The position numbers and the translations under genes are program-made. This document shows, piece after piece, positions 34,511 to 44,744 of a stretch of DNA of 64,000 nucleotides. How positions within the stretch are numbered: the first letter of the stretch is position 1; each line of letters opens with the position of its first letter. Source of the DNA: Aspidiotus rigidus (taxonomy: Eukaryota; Arthropoda; Insecta; Hemiptera; Diaspididae); the NCBI GenBank assembly GCA_035079385.1, contig JAVHKY010000023.1, forward strand, positions 9,337,501 to 9,401,500. The letters are read 5' to 3'. The notes beneath the pieces are model-generated. The model did not search any database and had not been told where the DNA came from. It was given only the letters and a program-made list of their open reading frames with translations.

Positions 34511-34775
34511 ATAAAGGCTGGATAGTCGAAATTTTTTCAAGTCCCCTAGACTTGAATTGTCACATACCATTCCAATACAACAGCGAGTTCGCGCTACCTC
34601 GTATTTCTCATAGAAGACTTATACGACGCCAAGATACTCGTAGGTAAAGGGGTAAACGAATAATATCTCACGAACACTTGACCTAGTAGAAGCCCAGACT
34701 GAAATATTTCAAGATGACTGATAAAATATAAAAGACATGGAACATGATTTTCATTTATTTGGCTATGCCAGAAAA

Positions 34776-35195
34776 TTTTTTTTCTGGACAGATTTCTCCT
34801 ACTGCCTTCAAGATACATGCCTTCACCACCTCACCATCTGAAAATGGCTTACCTGCTTTTGCGAGGATTTCAGCGACGTGGTAACTGACCTTCACAATAG
34901 CTTCGTTCTCGTTTGTACTCTTCTAAAGCAGATTCTGCTGAGCAAGTAAACGTCTTGCAAGAAAATTACATTTTTCTGAACGATCATTTCCCTTGTATTG
35001 TGAATACTTGCTCGCATGTTTCGTTTCGTGATGACAACGGATGTTGTATTCCTTCATCACCGATATTTGCTCATTGCAAATGACGCACAGCACGTTATTG
35101 TTCTTCTTATTTTCGATCACAAAAAAATCAAGAGTCCATTTTTCTTGAAAAATACGACATTCACTGTCTATTTTCCTTCTCTTCGCGACCGACAT
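34776..35195 (-). pseudogene. hAT transposase N-terminus with BED-like zinc finger
   Basis: The likely start is ATG 35195 (MSVAKRRKIDSE), because the residues before it are not family-like. A zinc finger follows: CVICNEQ...CHHETKH. A TAG at 34923-34925 interrupts the frame, after which NENEAIVKVSYHVAEILAKA and KPFSDGEVVKACILKAVGEI continue. The part ends at CCAGAAAAAA, the insertion point of B. Confidence 0.8.
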
Positions 35196-35518
35196 TTCAA
35201 AAAAATAATGCAAAATAGTGTTACGTCGATAAACAGGAATATGTCACTGTTGGTGTAGTACGGGTGCAAAGTACATGAGAACAATAACACCGGTACGGGT
35301 AGCCTTGCCACATGAAATAACATGAATAGGTCAGCGTGAATAATCATATAAATCTCATTCGGTACTTTCTTTCCTTCATTATCGAGTTTCCTGCTATTGA
35401 TTTTTTTTTTTTTTTTCATTAATTCATTGATTAGAAATTCTTGTTATGTGTTCGCGGGCCGGATGAAATCTTTCGGCGGGCCGGATTTGGCCCGCGGGCC
35501 GTAGGTTGAGCGCCCCTG

Positions 35519-36540
35519 AAGTAGGGTGTTTGAGCTCCTGTAAGGGTTTAATTACAGTTACTGCATGCGCGCATTAAGCAATAAATATTTGTCGACCGAT
35601 TATTTTCTCACGATTGCGCGAATTCTGCAACCTTCTCAGCAAAGTGGTCGTAGAAAGAGCGCTTTCGACAAAATTTCTATTTACTACGCGCATTCTACAA
35701 TTGCGCTAATTCGGGGTAGCATGGAAACCTGAACGGGTGGGTGTAATACCTCCTTTTCCAATGAGAAAAGTCTGTAAAAGACGAAAGCGCCAATAAATTT
35801 ATTTCTTTTTTCTCACCCAAGTTATGTCACTGGGCAGACTCCTTAAAAAAATGGAAATAATGCTATAGAATTTTCAAATTTTCGCTGTAGTCAATTTTTC
35901 TGAGGCCCCAAGTACGTTGAGAACGAATACGAATTGTACGTATATCACGTACCTCGAACGATTCTTTCCTTCGTGACAAAATTGTAGCAGGAAAAATTTG
36001 ACCGATTTTCCAAAATTCAGCGCGTACGTCTGTTTGGAAGCAATTAAGAATATGCAGCCAATTGTCGCGCAATCCATCATGTATTTCGTACAATACATAA
36101 ATAGAAGAGGAGGAAAAAAAAAAAAAAACATCGAACGAATGCTGTATGGAAAAGATACGGATAATGCGGCGAGCTAAAGGCGGCGTTTCATGTATTGGAA
36201 GTGGAAAGGTAGCGAGGATGAAACCGGAGATACCTTGGAGAGTGGAGTTTTGATCTTCGAAATGAAGTCAGTAGGTTGATATTCTTCGAATAAAGCGTCA
36301 CTTGACTCGTGCAACCGGTCACAATCGTTCCGATCGCGTTTTTCCTTTTTTCGTATCGTTCCTCGGTTTTGTGTCGTAATTTTATCATTATTTTCGTCTC
36401 GATTTACAAGAAGTTCCGCTGAAAAATTGTGTTTGTCGAGTTTGTTGGTTTGTTTCTTCTTCTTTTCTTTTTTTTTTTTTTTTTCGTTTTTCCGTCATTC
36501 GTACGTACCAAAGTTCCAGAAGCTAAAATTTTACGATAAT
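35519..36540. other. no gene recognised; upstream region of the 36.66-kb exon
   Basis: No coding region supported. Pyrimidine-rich runs (36465-36483) and a homopolymer A run (36114-36128) are present. The segment 36150-36540 is upstream of a TATA box and may hold regulatory sequence. Confidence 0.3.
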
Positions 36541-36555
36541 GTTGATTTATTAGCG

Positions 36556-36564
36556 TATAAATAT
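36556..36564 (+). promoter_or_regulatory. TATA box upstream of signal-peptide exon
   Basis: GCG-TATAAATAT-CGCCCG, a strong TATA box in a GC-flanked setting. It lies 102 bases before the ATG at 36658, which leaves a leader of about 70-80 bases if transcription starts 25-30 bases downstream. A second TATAAA-like word follows at 36579. Confidence 0.4.
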
Positions 36565-36657
36565 CGCCCGCTCGCAGTTATAAATTTTTTTTTCCTCCCT
36601 TTTAATTGCGGTAAAGAGCTCACACTTTTTACAACCAGCCGTCGGTAACTCCGTAAC

Positions 36658-36727
36658 ATGTCGATTAAAATTTACAAATTGCCATTGGTACTCGTGTGTT
36701 TTGTGTGTTTCTTCGAATTGCTGCGAG
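36658..36727 (+). CDS. first coding exon of a secreted-protein gene
   Basis: ATG at 36658 opens MSIKIYKLPLVLVCFVCFFE followed by LLRG: two lysines, then a 13-residue hydrophobic core and a small/polar end, a textbook signal peptide. The exon ends at 36727 with CGAG|GTGAGT, a consensus donor, in phase 1. A TATA box lies 102 bases upstream. The mature part must lie in later exons, which I could not identify in the next 3 kb; the intron is probably long. The protein family is unknown. Confidence 0.55.
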
Positions 36728-38179
36728 GTGAGTTCTTTCACGCATATAATCTGTACGTATAATATTGAAGTCAATTGCTTATAAATGATAAGGATGAAGT
36801 CGACGAAATTGCGGATTTTTCTGTAATTTACGCACGTAAATTACTCGCTGTAAGAAAATAGAAATAATGACCAGCAATCTCGAATGCACCCGGTAAATAC
36901 GTCGATAGTGCCTCGCCGGTGAATATTCTCAGCCGTAGTTGTAAAATTGTGTCATTCGTTTGTAAACTAGTTCTCGTAAAGAGACTAATATAGCAGGCAC
37001 ACAAAGCGTCGAGGTGAAAAGATCAAAATCAGATACGTATCTTCTTTCTTGGTAATGAATCATAAATTTTAACGGGTTAGAAGATGTTCGCGGAAAGACG
37101 ACATTCATAGAAACGAAAATGCCCGAAGAGAAGAGAGCTACGGAGGGGAAAATCAGAGAATATTGTAATTTAACGTTCAAATGATTCCACAATTTGCTGA
37201 TAAAGCAAACTGGTTCCGTGGGGAGACGGTGATAGAGCCTTTTCCCCTTTTAGAAGTGTTTTCAAGATATTTATTTCATTTGGACTCATTATGTGTGAAA
37301 AGTTTTGTCTTAGCTTATCATTCCCTGAAAAAGGAAAAACTATACTCAATTCTTTCGCCTTCGATACTTTTGATCGCTTCTGAATGAAAAGCTTATCGAT
37401 GAAACGAAAGGCTAAAATTTTACGAACTTTTCTTTATCTATCTTTACCTTACTCCTTTATAATTTCGGAATATTCGATTCAAGTTGGGTGCGAGCATTTT
37501 TTGCAGGATTTTGCTTACTGTGAATCGAATCTTGACTCTGAGTACGTTGAAGGTAATGATTTGTGCCACGGCCCCGAGCACCCACTACTCCACAACAGTT
37601 CTTATAAAGTTGTTTTTCTCCGCTCAAAAAATGGAATAACGATTGAAAAGTGAAGACAATATTGAACTTCGATAACAGGCTGAACAGAGTTTCATCTAGT
37701 CAGCCAATCCAGAAAATATGGGAAAGGATATTATGATACAGAAGTACTGCAAAGTTTAAATCGTTTTTCAGACCTAAGGTCATATTGCCCGGGTACGCTA
37801 ACATAAGGACGCAAATCCCAAAACTAGAGCGAGAATTTCATCATGATTACAATCCAACCTGAATGCCAAAAAAGAAGGGAAAACCTCCGCTTAGGTTAAT
37901 GTTGGCAAACCTTATTTGTTTTTGCATAGAAGCAAATTACCACCTTGCACCAGTAAAGAACTGCGTTGAGGGTGTATCTACATTGGAGGGGGGGGGGAGA
38001 GCAACGAGACGCCCGATTTCTTGTAATCGGTATTGGAAGCTGTATCAAGAATGAAAACAGTTTCCGGGAAAATACAATTGAGCTGAAAACCTACCATCGT
38101 TCGTCCAGGCGTTGGTGATCGTAAAATAATCATTGACTCAAAGTTGAAGTCGGATTCAATGCACAACTTGAAAAATTCT
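36728..38179. other. probable intron region with one small ORF
   Basis: After the donor at 36728 no exon fitting phase 1 stands out. An 89-codon ORF at 37384-37653 (starts MKSLSMKRKAKILRTFLYL, two cysteines in CEHFLQDFAYC) contains a possible 46-base exon (37508-37553, acceptor TTTTTTGCAG, donor GAAG|GTAATG), but that exon starts in phase 0 and does not join the first exon directly. Confidence 0.25.
37384..37653 (+). CDS. small ORF with hydrophobic N-terminus, 89 codons
   Basis: ATG start, then a basic stretch (MKRKAKILR) and a hydrophobic run TFLYLSLPYSFIIS as in secreted peptides. The remainder has three cysteines and is acidic. No homology is recognised. It could be a small secreted protein, part of the gene starting at 36658, or chance. 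Confidence 0.2.
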   Translation: MKSLSMKRKAKILRTFLYLSLPYSFIISEYSIQVGCEHFLQDFAYCESNLDSEYVEGNDLCHGPEHPLLHNSSYKVVFLRSKNGITIEK

Positions 38180-38980
38180 CATGTATAGGTGTCTGTGTAA
38201 CTTGCAGATTCGACTCGTTATTTCGATCAAAGATCGACTCGATTTTAAGTCGTATTACTTCGCCCAGTTTTGACTGCAAATTGTGACTCAAAATAAACCG
38301 CTCCTTCTTACCATCGGCTCATCAGTCCGGTATTAGACTTTTGTGTCGACGCAGAATCGACGTCACCTTTGCGTCGATTCGATCATCACTGCATTGGTCA
38401 AGAGCATACGTGTAATTAAGATTCTCAGTGGTCCTTGTTCTATGATTATTAGAGTAGGTACGCTTTCTTCTTGTGAGTAGCGAAACCACCAAATATACAG
38501 CAATGCTTTTCATGGGGGTGACTACGCATCGACTCCACATCGACGTCGATTTGAAGTCGATGAGCTTAGATTACCAGAGATGGCTACAAATCGACTTGAA
38601 ATCGACCCAATGGAGTAATTGATTCTGGTTGCGATAAAAAAAATTGGAGATGTGGACTTTAGATCGACGTTGATTTGAGGTCGATCAACGTTGACAAATC
38701 GCCTTGGAAATTACCCCAACAGAGCAGTCGATTTCAGGTCAATTAAAAATTTTGGAAAAGTCGACTCGAACTCGACCTGGAAACAACGTGAAAAATGAGT
38801 CGAAATGGAGTCGACCTCTCAGTCGACTCTATATCGACGTCAAAATGAGGTCGATACTAACGAAATATTAACGCAATTTCGACCAAGACTTTGAAAAAAG
38901 TAAATTCTTGGTCGATTTGATGTCCATGATCGATGAACGCCGAGTCTCGACAGAAAATCGACGGTCGACATGGTTAATCG
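38180..38980. repeat. TCGA-dense degenerate repeat tract, 0.8 kb
   Basis: TCGA occurs dozens of times, mostly as AATCGAC, TCGACGTCGAT or GAGTCGA, at irregular spacings of about 10-30 bases and in both directions (TCGA is its own complement). No fixed unit length is seen. In AT-rich surroundings with few CpG this density stands out. Confidence 0.75.
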
Positions 38981-40737
38981 AGAAGCGAATATTTTCGTAA
39001 GATAGATTATGTATCGTTCGGGAAGCACACTTTTCCAGTGCGTGTCTAAGAAACAGTGATGGTATCTTTAGTCAGATTTCTTGACGATTTTGCCCAAAAA
39101 TATTATTCTTGATCAACAGTCGGTACTGAAAATTTAAATATGTATTGCTATGAGGAAGCAAATTCAGCTTACGCCTAATGACGGCCATAAATCCTTAGAA
39201 AACGCAAGTGACAATTTGATGATACGGGCATTCTCGCGCCTAAACTTGAAAATAATGATCATAAATCCACGTCTATACCTTTCTCTATAGCAGCTGTTAC
39301 TTAATTCTCAAAAATGCTTCGTGAACGGTCTAATTTTAATTTTAAAATAATTATAGCCCAAGGTGCAGGTCATTGATCTTGCACGATCTGTCTATCCAGT
39401 TTTTGTTCGATTTCGAAAACCAGATTCCCGAACATTCATAATAGAGTAGCGATCATAACGAACTGGGAAGTGTAGACAGTTTAGTCCTAAAGGATTCTCA
39501 CGGGATTTTGTGCGTCCATCTGAAAGGTGAGAACGAAGTTTATCGAGAGCTGGTGTGATTAACATACACTCCTCTCGGAGTAGCGCCGTGTCTATCTTTA
39601 TACTTTTATTGCCCTTTTTGTGCCTACGTTATAAAAAATTTTTCTTCAATTCTGCGAAATGAATCTTACACGGTTCAATTCTCTTGTTTTGTTCCTGCGC
39701 TGTACATCTCTGTCTCGAAAAATCGTATATTTATTTCTCTTCCTCCAACTAATTAAGAAAATAATAATATTTAGAAAGAGTTTAGATTATAGTCTCATCG
39801 TGTCGACGAATGAAAACATAATTGCTTTAGATGTTCGTCTTCCGAGCTTGCCGTCACCTTGTACCGTGTGAAAATTATAAAGTATTTTGAGTTTCGAACG
39901 GATTTACGTACGGAGGAATCGATACACTAAAGAGAAAAAAAATCCTCTCCTTTTTCAATAAGAGAGAAGATTCTCATTCCGATAATTTATTCAGAACTGT
40001 ACAAATTTATCATTGTATCGTTGAAAATGATTTCCATAATGACTGATCTTAAAAATTTTCTAGATCTTCTACTATAGTTGTTGAATTATTGACATTTTTT
40101 TCTAGAACTATTTCCTTCTGTATTTATAATTTAATTTTTTTTTCTAAATTTTATGACTATTTTAAAGGTGTTGCCGTCAGCTTTTCTGAACTCATCATCA
40201 AATGAGCCCACTGCAGGGTCCGTTGCGAGCTATTACATTGTCGTCCTGGACGTCAACATTGACATTAATCTACCGCGAGGAATATAAGCTCTGGATATGG
40301 TCTTCTTTTCGGGTGCCCCTGTGGTATCACGTTTTACTCTACTCCCTATCACTTCCTGTCATTTTTAAGACGAACATCAGTTTCATTTACCAATTTTTCT
40401 ACATTAATAAACTGATTTTCAGTTTCTGCACCGCCCTGAGCATTTGTCGATTCTACTTTAACGGTGTGAAAGGCGATTGTAGCTGTCCAAGACAGAGGGG
40501 AGGCTTTGACCTTTGAAGCTGCAATCGGTTTTGGAATATACTCTTATCATTCGGGTATCAACACGACAGTGTAAGCTGTGCGGTTTGGTCAAAACTCTGG
40601 CACCCTATCAGGCCGATGGTTTCGTTTGTAGCTAGTCCCACGTACCTCCTGAGCCGTTACCTTGCAGTCTGGGTTGTGCAAACTACGGGCTTTGCTTCCA
40701 GGTTCACGTGTAGTAAACAATTTGTGTGACCTTGTAG
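38981..40737. other. no gene recognised
   Basis: Only short ORFs without motifs. AT-rich, no repeats that I could pair. Confidence 0.3.
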
Positions 40738-41907
40738 AAAACTGAAGGTCTATGTCCCCAGCTCCCACCTAGATTTATGGGACAAGTATTGATGGATTCG
40801 TTTGTGCTACGTTTATGCTGGATTGTGTCGTATAGTTATTTGTTCGCATTGGTCTCCTTCCCTTCGAACCGTTGGGGGGGGGGAAGGCTGGCTGTAGACA
40901 TGCAAGACCTAATTTGGACAATTGGTGCAGGATTTTGCGGGACAAGTTTCAATGGATTCGTTTGTGCTGGATTGTGCCGTACAGTTTTCCATTTGTGCTG
41001 GTCTCCTTCGACTTTGTTCTATTCAATTTTTGGTCTGAAAACAGGTTGAATTGCGTGTGCTACGTTCTTGCTGTATTATGCTGTTGAGTTATTTCCCATA
41101 GTAGACAACCCTTTCACCTGCAGTCCTTGGGGGGGAGTCACAAGACATGCAGAACCAAATTTCGATGATCGGTAGTTTTTAGAATAAAAATGGATGGAAT
41201 CGTTAGTGCTATATTCGTTCTGGTATCCTTGGCCACTACACGTTGTCCTCTGGATTGTGACTCTGTGTTCGATAAGGCCAGGCAAACTTGCTAAAATTTT
41301 TGTTGTTCCAGGCAATTTAGGGAATGATACCGAAATCTCGTCATGTGTGCTGGCGGTGAGAGATCGACTTCGGTCCCGCGTATGATTGAAGCGGAGAAAA
41401 TGGAACTGAAGAAGTGTTCTTCTGTTGTGGACTCGCGGTGACAGTTTGTCTTTCACTCCCCCCCCCCATACGATCGAAGCGGGTAAACGTGAGGGAATTC
41501 TCATTCGTCCATGCAAAGAAGCTTGTTATCTGTTGTGTACTTGCAGTGAGAGATCAACTACAGCAGCCCCGTGTATGATCGAAGCAAGGCTTTGTCGGTC
41601 TCTCGTTCGATTCCATTTCCACTTCTTGAAATAAGCAGCATTTCAGCATGTTTCCCCGCTTTGGTCATTGCAGTGCTCTGGTCAATCTCTCACCGCAACA
41701 GATAACGAGATTTTGGTATTACTCTACATATTGCCTGGAACAACAAGAATTTTAGCAAGTTTGCCTGGCCTTATTGAAGGGGAAGGAGATCAGCACAAAC
41801 GGCAAACTGTAAGGCACAATCAAGCACAAACATAGAACAAACGAATCCATCGACACTTGACCCAAAAATCGAGGTGGGAGGCTGGGGATATGGACCTGAA
41901 AACTGAA
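40738..41907. mobile_element. fold-back element related to the 17.8-20.5 kb loop
   Basis: The outer arms pair: CTGAAGGTCTATGTCCCCAG (40742) is inverted at about 41885-41905. GATGGATTCGTTTGTGCT.CG is inverted at 41830-41855. An inner pair, CCAGGCAAACTTGCTAAAAT (41278), is inverted at 41745-41770. The block GATTCGTTTGTGCTGGATTG recurs in tandem at 40795 and 40955. Parts are shared with 18378-19060. No ORF of known type. Confidence 0.65.
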
Positions 41908-42379
41908 CAACGAGTAGTCTTTCCTACCTTTATCTTCTGAGCCTATCTCATTCAATATCATGGGTATGTATACGAACATACAGCAGACAGAGTCCATCGA
42001 GTACATATGCGACATGCTAAGTGATGTTGTTGTTTTCCAGATATTGTCTTTGTTTGTCTGCGGACTAACGTGTGTAATTAAAAATTAAACTTAAAAAGGT
42101 ACCTGATTCCATCAAGTCAAGTTTTATTCTTCAATAACATGTGTTTTTTTTGTAGTATACTTATTAGTTTGGGTGGCCCCCTATGCCTCCTAATATACGA
42201 GGTGTTCATGAATAAAATAAAGGTATTTCTAGAATCAATACGGTTGTCCATTATGATGAGGTATACTCGCGAAGAGTAAAAGAATCGATACAAAAATCGC
42301 GCTAGACAACTTATTAATGGTAGTGGGGTTATCATTAAGAGCCCTTCTTTAAAGAAAGTTATTTTGGAACCGATTCCGG

Positions 42380-43212
42380 TTCCTCCCCTCCTTTTCGGAT
42401 TGCCTAAGGTGCACAAAGAAAATGTGCCGATGCGGCCGAATCCCTCGCTAAGTTCCTGGATAGGTGGTTCAAAGCTCGTGTGGAGGTGGAGTCTCCCTAT
42501 TCAGTTAAGAACTCGGGTGCCCTGGCTGACAAATTGAAGGACACTTGGTTCAATTTTATGCTCGTTTGATGTTGTTGGGCTTTTTCCCAACATCCCTGTG
42601 GCTACTACTATGCAACAGATAGGAAGCTTGCTTGTAAAATCTGGTACTCCTCATGATGGATTTGGTGAATTTTTCGACCTTTTGAATGCCTGCTGGTTGC
42701 CCAACTTCTGTAAGTTTGAGTTCCCAGAGGAGGTGGGGATTCCTATTGGTTCACCTCGGAGGTCTTCATGTCCAATGTTGAGCTTGACCTATTCTCTTCG
42801 GGCCGGGAGTTTTTGAATCACGTGTACTATTAACACAGGTACGTGGATGACATTTTGTGCGCGTGGACCGGTCCTGCGGAGCTCCTCAGTGAGTTTCTCA
42901 CTTATTTAAATAGCCTATACCCTTCCATCAAATTTACTTCGGAAGTTGGTGGCTCCCATAAATTTTCTGGACTTGACCATCTCTGTCATAGACTGTGTCC
43001 ACGAATTGTAAAAGTACATGCTATCCACGGGTCGTCCTTCGTACCTCTCGCCCACAAACTAGCTACATTCAATAGCTTAATCCATCGCCTCACTCACATC
43101 CCAGCTCTGAGTGAGGTTGCTTTCCATAAAGAAGTCGTGACAGTAAAGCATCTGGCTAGAGTGAATAAGGTCAAGGTGGACATTGACCTTATGGTTCGTA
43201 AAAGAATAAAAA
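42380..43212 (+). pseudogene. Penelope RT, copy 1, N-terminal and palm part
   Basis: PPLLFGLPKVHKENVPMRP is the first Penelope RT block. GFFPNIPVATTMQ-like text precedes EFFDLLNACWLPNFCKFEFP, EEVGIPIGSP is motif B (usually G.PMGSP), and RYVDDILCAWTG-like text at 42838-42870 is motif C. The frame changes near 42570, 42740 and 43000. It stops at MVRKRIKK where element F1 begins. Confidence 0.7.
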
Positions 43213-43213
43213 A

Positions 43214-44123
43214 ACTTACAGGCTCTTGCTCAGGGAGCAAGAGTTGCGAGAGACTCGCGACTCATGTTTTAGGGTTGAAGATTCCAAGTCTATGTAGGTC
43301 AAAGGGTATAATTTTGACGTCTGTAATGATTGAAGATTTTGAAAGAGCAAATCTGTAGAAATGTGAAAGGTATATACGAGTAATTATAGGAAATTTGAAG
43401 TAAATAGAGATTACAAATATTTTTCCAAGTCCCATATAGAAGGCTATACAAAATTTTTTCCAAGTCCGAGAGTCACGCGCCCCTCAGCGATATAGAGGAA
43501 CAAGGAATTTTTCTAACTCCCGTAGAAGACGATATAGAGAAGCCAGGAATTTTTTTAAGTGCCATAGACGGCTATAGAGGAGACAGGAATTTTTCCGCAA
43601 GTGCCAGCGTTGCGTATTCGCGAAAATTTTTCCAAAGCCCATAGAAGACTATACAGGAGCCGTGAAAATTTTTCTAAAATTCTAAGTCGCATAGAAGAAC
43701 AAGAAATTTTTCTAAGTCACTGTAACTAGCCAATAAAGGGGTACAGAAGAGCCCGGAATTTTTCCAAGTCCCTATACTAGCCCATAGAAGGTCACAAATT
43801 TTTCTAAGTTTCAGCGTTATGCGTACGCGGACAGAATTCCTCTGAGGGCCCCCAGTAACTAAATGGATGGTGGGTCTCCCGTTTCTAAGTTCCACAGATG
43901 ACTATACAGGAGCCGCGAAAATTTTTCAAAGTCGCATAGAAGAGCTCGAAATTTTTCTAAGTCCCTATACTAGCCTATAGAAGGTCACGAATTTTTCTAA
44001 GTCCCAGCGTTACGCGCGCCAGCGTTAAGCCCCACAGCGTTACGCCCCTCAGCGATATGCGTACGCGGAAAGAATTCCTCTGAGGACCCCCAGTAACGAC
44101 ATTTGGCGGGTCTCCCGCCAAAT
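43214..44123 (+). mobile_element. element F1 (hairpin-ended minisatellite), nested in Penelope copy 1
   Basis: The left end has two hairpins in tandem: CTCTTGCTC-AGG-GAGCAAGAG, then GCGAG-AGA-CTCGC. The right end is TTTGGCGGG-TCT-CCCGCCAAA. The core (43430-44030) is a set of roughly 50-60 bp units with GAATTTTTCTAAGTCCC and TATAG.AGGC. An internal copy of the right end at 43851-43885 suggests a dimeric or rearranged copy. Penelope coding sequence resumes right after it with CLDSTTF-like codons. Confidence 0.7.
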
Positions 44124-44670
44124 GTCTCGATTCTACGACCTTCCTCTCCCGAGAACCGCACCTTAATAGGAGGAAACGCTGAATAAGTCTGCCGTTTCTG
44201 GGTTTGTTTTCTCGGGAGTTGAGCTGAGTCCTCCGTCTCTTTGGTTTTCTGCCGGCATTTTACAGTACTAATACTGTTAAGTGCCTCTTCGTTAAATTAA
44301 AAGACCCAATACCGATGGCCGAGAGGGGGGATGTTTATAGGGTGGCTTGTGGTGATTGCCCTGGTGTTTAGATAGGTATGACCAGCCGTCAACTCCAAGT
44401 TAGAGTTGATGAACACAGGAAAGCTTAGGAAAAAAGAAAAGTGGGTGAGTCGGCCTTTGCTGACCATTCAATTGAAAGTGGTCATAGAGGGGTATGAAGT
44501 TCTCCTTCACAGGGAAAATTCGTATTTCAAACGATTAGCTTTGGGGAAAATCGTCATTAGAATAATAAAGATATTACCGTGTTGAATAAGTATATTCCTG
44601 AGGAGGGATTGATTAAATTAGTCTACGAGAATGATTCATATTTTGATGACTCGCTGGTTCAGTCATGACC
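44124..44670 (+). pseudogene. Penelope copy 1, linker and GIY-YIG remnant
   Basis: The order follows the intact copy at 60.7-61.3 kb: LPFLG.FS, VLRLFGFLPAF, VKCLFVKLKDPI, then VYRVACGDCPGV (the GIY half, CxxC retained), DEHRKA and GESAFADHSIESGH. Stops at the YIG position and in the linker show decay. Confidence 0.65.
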
Positions 44671-44744
44671 TCTTCGACGTTTCTTGTTCTTGTTGATGTG
44701 AAAGCGCTCGGTAGTGTTATTTCATTGCAGTCTTTGTATCTGTT

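Larger units (their letters stand above)
32931..34775 (+). mobile_element. element B (hairpin-ended family A/B/C), nested in hAT
   Basis: Left hairpin GACATG-TTC-CATGTC at 32931-32945. The right end carries GACATGGAACATGA followed by ATTTATTTGGCTATGCCAGAAAA ending 34775. Three units with TTCGCGAGTACAC..CGCG lie at 32975, 33730 and 33915, with AAT/AAAT expansions between. The family D element 33161-33704 is inserted after the first unit. The insertion point was a run of seven A/T in the transposase gene. Confidence 0.85.
31323..35518 (-). mobile_element. hAT transposon with intact ends and 8-bp target duplication
   Basis: Left end CAGGGGCGCTCAACC (31323) is inverted at the right end as GGTTGAGCGCCCCTG (35504-35518). 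AAGTAGGG flanks both sides exactly (31315-31322 and 35519-35526). The transposase is on the minus strand, broken by one in-frame stop, one frameshift and the 1.85-kb insertion B. Without B the element would be about 2.35 kb. Confidence 0.92.
42240..44740 (+). mobile_element. Penelope-like element, copy 1 (interrupted)
   Basis: RT and linker pieces run from 42280 to 43212, then an inserted family F element (43214-44123), then the rest of the ORF to about 44668 and a 3' region. The 5' edge is inverted: the minus strand at 42264-42200 reads the leader and start of a Penelope ORF (ATG then DNRIDS), back-to-back with the plus-strand body. Many stops and frameshifts. Confidence 0.75.
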
